In this document: piece by piece, positions 1 to 6,986 of the stretch
Layout of the letters: the number at the start of each line of letters is the position of its first letter
Numbering within the stretch: the stretch's first letter is position 1
Source: RUG563 sp045589355
GTDB taxonomy: Bacteria > Bacillota > Clostridia > Christensenellales > Aristaeellaceae
Assembly (NCBI GenBank): GCA_045589355.1
Contig: JAZNOW010000037.1
Span: 1 to 22,908 of the forward strand
Direction: 5' to 3'
Length of the DNA: 22,908 bases
Translations under genes and position numbers: made by a program
Notes under the pieces: model-generated
What the model was told of the DNA's origin: nothing
The model's input: the letters and a program-made list of their open reading frames with translations, nothing else
Database searches by the model: none

Positions 1-1766
1 TAGGTCTTCTTGGCATAGGCCTTCATGTACTTGTCGGCATCTTCGTAGGGGATGATGTCGGCCAGCTTGAAGAAGGCAGCCTGCATGATGGTGTTGATGC
101 GGCCACCCATGCCAACCTGAGCGGCCAGCTTGATGGCGTTGATGGTGTAGAACTTGGCCTTCTTCTTAGCCAGCAGCTGCTTCATGGTGGCGGGCAGATA
201 GGCATCCATTTCTTCGGGTTCCCACTGGCTGTTCAGCAGGAAGGTGCCGCCGTCCTTGAGGGAGGACACCATGTCATACATGGTCACATAAGCGGGGTTG
301 TGGCAAGCGATGAAGTCAGCAGCGTCGATCAGATAAGTGGAGCGGATCGGCACATCGCCAAAGCGCAGGTGGGACACGGTCAGGCCGCCGGACTTCTTGG
401 AGTCATAGGCGAAGTAAGCCTGAGCATACTTATCGGTATGGTCGCCGATGATCTTGATGGAGTTCTTGTTGGCGCCCACGGTACCGTCAGAACCCAGGCC
501 GTAGAACTTGCAGCTCACGGTGCCCTTGGGGGCCACGTTGTACTGCTTGCCCAGCTTCAGGTTGGTTTTGGTCACGTCGTCGATGATGCCCACGGTGAAG
601 TGGTTCTTGGGGGCAGCCTTGGACAGGTTGTCATACACAGCCTTGACCATGGTGGGGTTGAATTCCTTGGAACCCAGACCATAGCGGCCGCCTACGACCA
701 CGATGTCCTTCTTGCCGTTTTCGGCCAGCACAGCGCACACATCTTCGTACAGGGGTTCGCCCAGGGAACCGGGTTCCTTGGTGCGGTCCAGCACGGCGAT
801 CTTCTTGCAGGTTTCGGGCAGAGCGGCGAGGAAGTGCTTGGCAGAGAAGGGACGATACAGATGCACCTTGATCACGCCAACCTTCTTGCCCTTCTTGAGC
901 ATGGCGTCGATGGTTTCATGGATGGTTTCGCAACCGGAACCCATGGCCACGATCACTTCTTCAGCGTCGGCAGCGCCGTAGTAGTCAAACAGCTTGTAAG
1001 CACGGCCGGTCAGCTTCGCCACCTGCTTCATGTACTTTTCAACGATGGCGGGAATGGCATCGTAGTACTTGTTGGCAGCTTCGCGGTTCTGGAAGTAGAT
1101 GTCGGGGTTCTGAGCGGTACCGCCCTGATGGGGATGTTCGGGGTTCAGGGCGCGGGCGCGGAATTCCGCCACCTTGTCCCAGTCAACCAGCTTGCGGACT
1201 TCTTCCAGTTCGTAAGCGTCGATCTTCTGGATTTCGTGGCTGGTGCGGAAACCGTCGAAATAGTGCAGGAAGGGAACGGAGCCCTTGATGGCGGCCAGAT
1301 GGGCAACCAGGGCCATGTCCATGGCTTCCTGAACGGAGCCGGAGGCCAGCATGGCAAAGCCGGTCTGGCGGCAAGCCATAACGTCACTGTGATCGCCGAA
1401 GATGCTCAGAGCGTGAGCAGCCAGGGCGCGGGCAGAAACGTGGAAAACGCTGGGCAGCAGTTCGCCGCTGATCTTGTACATGTTGGGGATCATCAGCAGC
1501 AGACCCTGGGAAGCGGTGAAGGTGGTGGTGAGGGCACCGGCCACCAGAGAGCCGTGCACAGCACCGGCAGCGCCGGCTTCGGACTGCATTTCGGCTACGT
1601 GTACCGTCTGGCCAAACAGGTTCTTGCGGCCCTGAGCGGCCCATTCGTCTACATACTCGGCCATGGTGGAGGACGGGGTGATGGGGTAGATAGCGGCTAC
1701 GTCGCTGAACATATACGCGACGTGGCTAACTGCACCGTTACCGTCGATGGTCAATTTGGTTGCCAT
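1..1766 (-). CDS. nifJ: Pyruvate:ferredoxin (flavodoxin) oxidoreductase, N-terminal half, cut by window edge
   Basis: Oxidatively decarboxylates pyruvate with CoA to acetyl-CoA and CO2 and passes electrons to ferredoxin or flavodoxin in the cytosol; a central enzyme of anaerobic fermentation. The minus strand encodes 588 residues before running off the left edge, about half of the usual ~1170-1200-residue single-chain enzyme. The first domain carries YPITPSS at residues 27-33, and T30, E63 and R113 match the pyruvate and TPP-site residues known as T31, E64 and R114 in the Desulfovibrio africanus enzyme. Domains I, II and most of III are present; the ferredoxin-like FeS domain and the TPP-binding domain must lie outside. 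The start at 1766 is preceded by AAAGGAGG with suitable spacing, and a consensus promoter lies just upstream. No frameshift is seen. The family call is secure; the exact electron acceptor is not determinable. Confidence 0.96.
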   Translation of the reverse strand, partial: MATKLTIDGNGAVSHVAYMFSDVAAIYPITPSSTMAEYVDEWAAQGRKNLFGQTVHVAEMQSEAGAAGAVHGSLVAGALTTTFTASQGLLLMIPNMYKISGELLPSVFHVSARALAAHALSIFGDHSDVMACRQTGFAMLASGSVQEAMDMALVAHLAAIKGSVPFLHYFDGFRTSHEIQKIDAYELEEVRKLVDWDKVAEFRARALNPEHPHQGGTAQNPDIYFQNREAANKYYDAIPAIVEKYMKQVAKLTGRAYKLFDYYGAADAEEVIVAMGSGCETIHETIDAMLKKGKKVGVIKVHLYRPFSAKHFLAALPETCKKIAVLDRTKEPGSLGEPLYEDVCAVLAENGKKDIVVVGGRYGLGSKEFNPTMVKAVYDNLSKAAPKNHFTVGIIDDVTKTNLKLGKQYNVAPKGTVSCKFYGLGSDGTVGANKNSIKIIGDHTDKYAQAYFAYDSKKSGGLTVSHLRFGDVPIRSTYLIDAADFIACHNPAYVTMYDMVSSLKDGGTFLLNSQWEPEEMDAYLPATMKQLLAKKKAKFYTINAIKLAAQVGMGGRINTIMQAAFFKLADIIPYEDADKYMKAYAKKT

Positions 1767-1836
1767 GAGATTGCCTCCTTTAAGCTTATATGAGAGCGGA
1801 AAATCGTCACGATTTCCCCTTCTTCTCCAACTCAAT

Positions 1837-1866
1837 ATTATACGACCCTTTCCCCTTTTCTGTCAA
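1837..1866 (-). promoter_or_regulatory. Strong sigma-A type promoter of nifJ
   Basis: On the minus strand TTGACA (1861-1866) and TATAAT (1837-1842) are both perfect consensus hexamers, separated by 18 bases. Transcription would start near 1830, giving a leader of about 65 bases before the nifJ start codon. A promoter this close to consensus fits a highly expressed fermentation enzyme. Confidence 0.85.
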
Positions 1867-1963
1867 GCAAACTGCCGGACAAAAAGCCGGGAAAAGGGAT
1901 AAATCTTTCGCTTTTGTTCTTATAAAAAAGCAAAGACCTGCGCCATGTAACCATTTCCGCAAG

Positions 1964-1987
1964 AAAAAAGGAGGGGCAAGCCCTCCT
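1964..1987 (-). terminator. Rho-independent terminator of the CotH operon
   Basis: Read on the minus strand, a perfect 7-bp stem (AGGAGGG with CCCTCCT, 1969-1987) with a 5-base loop is followed by a run of six T. It lies about 85 bases downstream of the CotH gene stop codon and upstream of the nifJ promoter, so it separates the two minus-strand units. Apart from this terminator, the nifJ promoter and a short AT-rich repeat (2021-2071), I see nothing in the 306-base gap 1767-2072. Confidence 0.8.
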
Positions 1988-2020
1988 GTGCACAGCCTTG
2001 CTGCACTTTGTGATTCTATC

Positions 2021-2071
2021 AGAATTTTGATAAACAAACCAAAATTCTTAATTCTTCATTCTTCATTCTGA
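2021..2071. repeat. AT-rich inverted repeat plus tandem heptamers
   Basis: AGAATTTTG at 2021-2029 pairs perfectly with CAAAATTCT at 2040-2048 (9-bp stem, 10-base loop). It runs into about four imperfect tandem copies of ATTCTTC/A (2044-2071) that end two bases from the CotH gene stop codon. Read from the minus strand this is the 3' untranslated region of the CotH operon. It may be simple slippage sequence or part of a small intergenic element. Confidence 0.5.
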
Positions 2072-2072
2072 A

Positions 2073-4043
2073 TTATTTGAAAATATTTTCTTCCTCCAGC
2101 ACCCTTTGCACGTCTCCGAAATACTGTTCCACTTCCGCATCGGTCAGCTTCATGTGTTTTTGCAGAAGGGACACGATTTTCGTGGGCCGGATGCGGCCGT
2201 AGAATTTCACGGCGTCCACGTTCTGCCGCCATTCCTTCATGGTGAAGTGGGGCCAGCGGGCCAGATGCCGGGGAAGGAGAATTTCCAGCGTTTCTTCCCA
2301 GGGAGCAAAGGCCTGTTCCACACAGGGCCAGCGGAAGGAAAGCATCAGTATTTCCGCGAACCGGGCCAGGAATTTTTCCCGCATGTGGGGCACGTTCAGC
2401 AGGGCGGCCAAAGGCTCGTGCCGAAAGCCCTGCACCTTGTCATCCACCTGCTTGATGTAGTAGTTCATGGGCGCTTTGTCGTTGGAAAGGAAGCCCGCTT
2501 CCACGTCAAACAGCAGGTATTTCCACTTGCCGCCGGGCACCCGGTACACCCGCACATTGGTGAAATCGTCATTGCCGATGATGATCTCAAAGGCAGCGTG
2601 GGTGAACAGGCTGTCAATATCCAGCCTTTCTTCCACATAGGCCAGATTTTCCGGCACGTTCAGGTCCTGGGTTTTGCAAAAATCGCACAGGGCAAGCCAG
2701 TCGGCATTATCGCCGTTTTGCACAAATTCATCCCGGCCGGTACGGGCCAGAATATCAATGCGGTCGATGTCCTTTTCTTCCGTCACGCCTTCCCACTGGG
2801 CAATGAAATGCTTGTTGATCTTTTCGCGAAGATTGTAGTGCCCCCAATATTCGCCGTTGATGTACACCTCAATGGCCAGCGCGTCCTGATAGATGATATC
2901 CAGAGGCTCTGCCAGGGAGGAGATCACCACGTCCCGCATTCTTGTGGAAAAAGCGTCGGAATTGGCACCCCGGAGCAGCAGGGATTTGTAGCTTTCGTAA
3001 TCCCGGTTGGGGAAGGGGTTGAAATAAAACCGGTCCTGCCCGTATGCCTTGCGGGCATAGATGGCAATGGATTTCTGGGCATTTTGCCGGGCAGAGTGGC
3101 CGGCGGCGGTGAAGGTGCCCATCTGGTTGATTTCGCACACGCCGTTCGTGCCGTAAAACTCAATGTTGGCCGGATATTCCCATTCCTTTTCGTAGTTGGG
3201 GTAATCCGGGTTGTTGCCCCGCACAAGGGCGCCGGTCTTTTTATCGAACAGGTATTTTTCGTCCGTCACCAGGCTCACCACGGCCACCGGCTGGCTTTCG
3301 CCGATAAAATAGCTGCCGGCCACCGGCTGGGAGGGCACGGCATCTTCCGCAAACGCGGCAACGCGCAGCACCCCTGTTTTTTCAAACGTGAGCCCCTTTT
3401 GCGGAAACACCTTGCTTTTTTCCGTAGGCGTGGCGCCGTTTGTGGTGTAGCGCAGCACGCTGCCCTCTTCTCCCTTGGCAAACACCGTCACCGGCTCGTC
3501 ATAAAAGCCGCCTGCCGTCATAATCTGCGGCGGCTCTGCCCGGCGGGGATACACCGTTTTCTCGTTTTTCTTGCCCGGTGTGGCGGCGGCAAAGAAACCC
3601 CATTGGTCGCTTCCGTGGGCCTTGCCCCAGGAGGTATTGCCGTACTGGGGGCCAAACTCCAGGGAAGAAAGCAGCTGTTCCCCCGCAGCATCGGTAAGGA
3701 AAAGCTGATCCCCCCCGGCGGAAATTTTGAAATTGGCATAGAAGGTTTTGTTTTTGCCGGGGGCCATTTCTTCGCCGGTCAGATACACCAGCAGGTACTC
3801 GCCCCCCTTGATGGCGGTGCCTTCCGGGAATGCCCATTTGCACAGGTCCTTTTCGCTGTCGGAAAGAAAGCAGCCGGAAAGATCCACCATGCTTTTGCCG
3901 GGGTTATGGATTTCCACCCAGTCATAGGCTTCCCCGTTGGTATAGACGCCGTTGGAGGCCATCACTTCGGACAGGATCACCTCCGCCGATGCGGGCAGCG
4001 CAAACAAAAGGGCCAGCACAACCATAACAAAAAACTTCTTCAT
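2073..4043 (-). CDS. Secreted CotH-kinase family protein with lamin-tail and chitobiase-C-like domains
   Basis: Product of 656 residues with a signal peptide (MKK, hydrophobic core, cleavage likely after ASA near residue 20), so it acts outside the membrane. A lamin-tail-like domain follows (about 21-150; DWVEIHNP core). A chitobiase C-terminal/Fn3-like domain (about 172-250) contains the typical RYTTNGATPT strand. A CotH kinase domain occupies about 280-610, with LLLRGANSD, EVYINGEYWGHYNLREK and a GNDDFTN...LFDVEAGF region that carries conserved acidic residues of the family. CotH proteins are atypical kinases that phosphorylate secreted proteins, first described for spore-coat CotH. The start follows AAGGAAAC, and the gene lies 11 bases after the small upstream gene as the last member of a five-gene operon. 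The substrate is unknown; an operon partner is a reasonable guess only. Confidence 0.9.
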   Translation of the reverse strand: MKKFFVMVVLALLFALPASAEVILSEVMASNGVYTNGEAYDWVEIHNPGKSMVDLSGCFLSDSEKDLCKWAFPEGTAIKGGEYLLVYLTGEEMAPGKNKTFYANFKISAGGDQLFLTDAAGEQLLSSLEFGPQYGNTSWGKAHGSDQWGFFAAATPGKKNEKTVYPRRAEPPQIMTAGGFYDEPVTVFAKGEEGSVLRYTTNGATPTEKSKVFPQKGLTFEKTGVLRVAAFAEDAVPSQPVAGSYFIGESQPVAVVSLVTDEKYLFDKKTGALVRGNNPDYPNYEKEWEYPANIEFYGTNGVCEINQMGTFTAAGHSARQNAQKSIAIYARKAYGQDRFYFNPFPNRDYESYKSLLLRGANSDAFSTRMRDVVISSLAEPLDIIYQDALAIEVYINGEYWGHYNLREKINKHFIAQWEGVTEEKDIDRIDILARTGRDEFVQNGDNADWLALCDFCKTQDLNVPENLAYVEERLDIDSLFTHAAFEIIIGNDDFTNVRVYRVPGGKWKYLLFDVEAGFLSNDKAPMNYYIKQVDDKVQGFRHEPLAALLNVPHMREKFLARFAEILMLSFRWPCVEQAFAPWEETLEILLPRHLARWPHFTMKEWRQNVDAVKFYGRIRPTKIVSLLQKHMKLTDAEVEQYFGDVQRVLEEENIFK

Positions 4044-4054
4044 GCCGTTTCCTT

Positions 4055-4339
4055 TCAGAAGTACAAAGGGTTTTCCTTCTTTTTCTTGTCCGGGTCGATG
4101 AACTCCACTTCCATCCGGTCAAACGAAACGCTTTCCACAAAATGATCGGGCAGAAAGCGTGCCTGGGAAAACTGGTCCCAGTCCCTTTCGTGTCGGGGCA
4201 GCACCATGGGCCGGGGCACGTCCAGCTTCTGGCAGGCGCCTTCCAGCGCTTCCTGCCAGTCATCCAGGGAACAGGGGGCTGTGATATCCTTGTCGATGCG
4301 GTTCTTCTTCATCAGCCGCACCCAGATGCCGGTTGCCAT
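4055..4339 (-). CDS. Conserved small cytosolic protein of unknown function
   Basis: Encodes 94 residues with no signal peptide or membrane segment. It is charged and starts MATGIWVRLMKK; it contains a tryptophan-rich centre (SLDDWQEAL and RDWDQFSQARFLPDHF) and ends with a lysine-rich tail. The style resembles small proteins I recall as hypothetical in other Clostridia, but I cannot attach a function. The start at 4339 is supported by AAAGGAG about 8 bases upstream. It sits 18 bases after the lipoprotein gene and 11 bases before the CotH gene, so it is almost certainly co-transcribed with them. It is the only member downstream of the flavoprotein that is not predicted to be exported. Confidence 0.85.
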   Translation of the reverse strand: MATGIWVRLMKKNRIDKDITAPCSLDDWQEALEGACQKLDVPRPMVLPRHERDWDQFSQARFLPDHFVESVSFDRMEVEFIDPDKKKKENPLYF

Positions 4340-4357
4340 CGGGCATTCTCCTTTTGC

Positions 4358-5146
4358 TTACAGTAATTTCTCCAATTCTTCCGGAGAATAGACAAAAACA
4401 TGGGTTTGGAAAGAGGGCGTTTCCATCAGGGACGGGGGCAGGTAAAACACCGCATTGCCCTCTTCGTCGGCATAGAAATGGATGGCCGGGCTGAATTCCA
4501 TTTCAAAGGTTTCCCGGTCCACATCCCGTTTGCAGATGCCCTGTTCCTGCAAAAGCACAAAGTCCGCATAGATATGGGGCAGCACGGCAGAAGAAATCTG
4601 GTCGGTGCTGTCACCCACCATCACCACGCCCCGCAGCGTCAGGCTTTCGCCCAGGTATTCGCCGGCCATATCAAAGGTGAGGCTTTCCAGGGACAGGAAC
4701 GTGCCTTCTTCCCCCCGGGTCTGGCTCTTTTTCTGCAGGATGGACAGGTACTTGCCGTTGTTGCACTTCACTTCAAAATCGTGAACCACTTCATTTTTGC
4801 CGTCATAGCGCATATCCGGGGCATTGGCAAACATGGGCAGCACCAGCTGGGTCATTTCGTCCAGCGCCATCTGGTAGGTATCGTTCACCGTCAGGGCAGC
4901 ATAATCGTCCCCCGTCACCTGCGGGTAGGCATAGGTGAAATGATACACCCAGTTCCCTTCCTCCGGGAAATAGGCTTCCCCTTCCTTGCGCAGCACCGTG
5001 CCGTCCGGCACATCTGCCTTTTCCGGCGCCCGGGTTGCCGCAGGGGCAGAGGGCTGCGCATTTTCGTTCACCTTGCCGCACCCGCCCAGCAGCACCGGCA
5101 AAACCAGCACCGCCATCAGCAGGGCAATCATGCCCCCTCTCCGCAT
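4358..5146 (-). CDS. Lipoprotein, possibly DUF3298/RsiV-like
   Basis: Encodes about 262 residues. A hydrophobic N-terminus ends in the lipobox LLGGC, predicting a lipid-anchored protein on the outer face of the membrane, followed by an Ala/Pro-rich linker. The mature part holds YPQVTGDDYAALTVNDTY, then strands ending FSPAIHFYADEEGN..FYLPPSL, an arrangement reminiscent of the DUF4163/DUF3298 fold of RsiV-type extracellular domains; this match is tentative. Three start codons are possible: 5191 (would overlap the upstream gene), 5146 (gives the two arginines needed for the n-region; weak RBS) and 5131 (better RBS, GGAGAGGGGGC, but no positive charge). I chose 5146, ten bases after the preceding stop. 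It could bind a wall component or a small ligand; no function is established. Confidence 0.82.
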   Translation of the reverse strand: MRRGGMIALLMAVLVLPVLLGGCGKVNENAQPSAPAATRAPEKADVPDGTVLRKEGEAYFPEEGNWVYHFTYAYPQVTGDDYAALTVNDTYQMALDEMTQLVLPMFANAPDMRYDGKNEVVHDFEVKCNNGKYLSILQKKSQTRGEEGTFLSLESLTFDMAGEYLGESLTLRGVVMVGDSTDQISSAVLPHIYADFVLLQEQGICKRDVDRETFEMEFSPAIHFYADEEGNAVFYLPPSLMETPSFQTHVFVYSPEELEKLL

Positions 5147-5156
5147 TCTTTTCTGA

Positions 5157-5945
5157 TTATCCAACGGCGCCACCCCACACAAAGAACGCATTGCGGATCA
5201 GCTCCCCGTAAAACAGGTATTCCTCCTGCCGTTCCTGGGGAAAATCCAGCCGCAGAATGTAGCCGTAATCGGTGCCGTCCACCGCCACATACACTTCGTA
5301 GAAGGTGTCGCCGAAGGTGGAGAAATAGCCGATCTCTTCGTTTTCCAGCAGCACTTCACCGGTGGGTGCCTGCATATAATCCGCAAGCAGCGCGGCATAG
5401 CCCGTGTTTTCAAAGGCGTCCACGGACAGGGTTTCTTCGCCGCCCTCCATCTGCCACACCATGTGCCGGGCCACGTCCTCCTTCAGCACAAAGCCGGTGG
5501 GCAGCAGCAGAGAATAGCCGTATTCGGTATTATCCGTCGTTTCCCAAAGGGAGGTTTTGCCCGCCTTGTATTGGGGCGACAGGCTTTCCACGCGCTTCAC
5601 CCGGTAGCCGGCTTCGCTGTCCAGATCCTTTTCCAGGGAAATTTTGCAGCTGTGCAGCCAGGTCACCGCTTCTTCGGGCAGCAGGGCCACCGGGCCCTCC
5701 CCTTCCACGTCGCAGGCATACACATCGCCGTACAGCCAGATATCATCCTCCGTCACCGACGTGATATACACATGCACCTTGGCTTCGCTGCCGGCGGCTT
5801 CCCCGGCCGCACGGTCAATTTCCGCCTGCAGGGCACTGCTCACTTCCAGGTCCATCCGCTGGGTGTCCCGGGCGGGAGCAGCCAGGGCGCTTTGCGTGCA
5901 CAAAAGCATAAGGGCACACATAACCATTGCCATCCACTTTTTCAT
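5157..5945 (-). CDS. Secreted protein of unknown function
   Basis: Encodes 262 residues with a clear signal peptide (MKKWMAMVMC, hydrophobic core, likely cleavage after ALA near residue 23). The mature protein is acidic, with alternating strand-like segments such as VHVYITSVTEDDIWLYGDVY and a C-terminal half containing YGYSLLLPTGF, like secreted proteins that carry a small alpha/beta lipoprotein-type domain. I do not recognise the family. The start at 5945 is fixed by AAGGAGG nine bases upstream and by an ATGA overlap with the flavoprotein stop codon, which indicates translational coupling. Longer reading of the frame upstream would lie inside the flavoprotein gene. The next gene encodes a lipoprotein, so the two may work together at the cell surface. 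Confidence 0.87.
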   Translation of the reverse strand: MKKWMAMVMCALMLLCTQSALAAPARDTQRMDLEVSSALQAEIDRAAGEAAGSEAKVHVYITSVTEDDIWLYGDVYACDVEGEGPVALLPEEAVTWLHSCKISLEKDLDSEAGYRVKRVESLSPQYKAGKTSLWETTDNTEYGYSLLLPTGFVLKEDVARHMVWQMEGGEETLSVDAFENTGYAALLADYMQAPTGEVLLENEEIGYFSTFGDTFYEVYVAVDGTDYGYILRLDFPQERQEEYLFYGELIRNAFFVWGGAVG

Positions 5946-6805
5946 TGTGCGTTTCCTCCTTCTTCGGTATCCATATCTTTTGCCATTTTCAGGGCAGCAC
6001 GGTTGCCTTCCCCCACCGCTTTGGCGATCTGGTAGGGCAGGCCGGCCGCATCCCCCGCCGCATATACACGGGGAATGTTGGTGCACCCGTCTGCATCCGT
6101 CACAATGATCCCGTTATTGGTTTCCAGCCTGGGCACCAGCTGGGAAAGGGCCACCGCCGGCCGCAAAACAAACACGCCGTCGTATACTCTGTTTCCGCTT
6201 TCCGTTTTCACGGTCACCTGCTGCCCGCTTTGCTCCAGGGCCACCGGCTTTTCCGCCCTTTGGCATACGCGCGGATGCAGATCGGCGGTATCGTGCTCCT
6301 TTTCGGGGTAATAATCCACCTGCGCTGCGATCGCTTCCAGGAAATTGGCGTCTTCCACTGCTTCTTCAAAGCTGCCGATCACCGCCACCTGTTTCCCTTT
6401 ATAGAACATGCCGTCGCAAGTGGCGCAATAGCTTACCCCCTGCCCCAGCAGGCTTTCCTCCCCCGGCAGCCCTATTTTCCGGGGCGCACCGGTGGCGATC
6501 AGCAAGGTTTTGCAGGTGAATATTTCGTTGCCGGCCAGCACGGTGATCTTCTTTTTGCCCGTCTGCACCAGCTGCACCACCGCTTTTTTCATTTCCACCC
6601 CGGCCGCCCTGGCCTGGGCATGCATCGTATCCACCATTTCCCTGCCGCTGACAGAGGGCATGCCGGGATAATTCTCCACCCGGCGGGCCTTTTCCAGTGC
6701 CCCGCCGCCGGCGTATAGCATCAGCACGCTTTTGCCCCGCATGCGCAGCGTCAGCGCCGCGCTGACAGCCGCCGGGCCGCCGCCGATCAAAATACTGTCC
6801 GTCAT
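5942..6805 (-). CDS. Thioredoxin-reductase-like FAD flavoprotein lacking canonical NADPH motifs
   Basis: Encodes 287 residues of the low-molecular-weight thioredoxin reductase family. FAD-binding GGGPAA is at residues 8-13, the redox pair CATC at 127-130, the IATGAP strand near 103-108, and a C-terminal AAGDAAGLPYQ segment is present. The NADPH domain is odd: the usual GGGDSA-type loop is replaced by VIGSFEEA (142-149), and the HRRxxxR motif by YYPEKEH (165-171). Ferredoxin- or flavodoxin-dependent thioredoxin reductases of clostridia are known to lack these motifs, so that is a possible identity. The start at 6805 follows GGAGGAAAAC; an upstream ATG at 6820 would translate the ribosome binding site itself. 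It heads the operon of exported proteins and the CotH kinase, overlapping the next gene by four bases. Confidence 0.9.
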   Translation of the reverse strand: MTDSILIGGGPAAVSAALTLRMRGKSVLMLYAGGGALEKARRVENYPGMPSVSGREMVDTMHAQARAAGVEMKKAVVQLVQTGKKKITVLAGNEIFTCKTLLIATGAPRKIGLPGEESLLGQGVSYCATCDGMFYKGKQVAVIGSFEEAVEDANFLEAIAAQVDYYPEKEHDTADLHPRVCQRAEKPVALEQSGQQVTVKTESGNRVYDGVFVLRPAVALSQLVPRLETNNGIIVTDADGCTNIPRVYAAGDAAGLPYQIAKAVGEGNRAALKMAKDMDTEEGGNAQ

Positions 6806-6845
6806 GTTTTCCTCCTCCATCCAGCGGTCTATCGATCCATCATAA

Positions 6846-6854
6846 AGTATACCA
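6846..6854 (-). promoter_or_regulatory. Extended -10 promoter of the flavoprotein/CotH operon
   Basis: The minus strand reads TGGTATACT (6846-6854), an extended -10 element with a 5/6 consensus hexamer at 6846-6851. No good -35 hexamer lies 16-18 bases upstream, which is typical for extended -10 promoters. Transcription would start about 35 bases before the start codon at 6805. Confidence 0.6.
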
Positions 6855-6917
6855 CAGCTTCATCACCAATTCCACATAAATTTGCAAAGAATTTGTAACA
6901 TTATCCCCCGTGCCGCC

Positions 6918-6946
6918 TGTACACCCGGCGGGAAATGTGGTATACT
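6918..6946 (+). promoter_or_regulatory. Promoter of the ribosomal GTPase unit
   Basis: TGTACA (6918-6923, 4/6) lies 17 bases before TATACT (6941-6946, 5/6), which is also preceded by TGG (extended -10). It is divergent from the promoter at 6846-6854. Transcription would begin about 35 bases before the start codon at 6987. Confidence 0.65.
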
Positions 6947-6986
6947 GGCCGGGAAGAAAACAAATGCGATACCAAGGAGGATGCCC

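Noticed and set aside
2106..4145. 679-codon open frame on the plus strand opposite the CotH gene
   Set aside because: It is a shadow of the minus-strand gene: rich in His, Gly and Phe, without domain motifs, and produced by GC-biased third positions.
6806..6820. Upstream ATG at 6820 as the flavoprotein start
   Set aside because: The extra residues MEEEN are the translated GGAGGAGG ribosome binding site of the real start at 6805.
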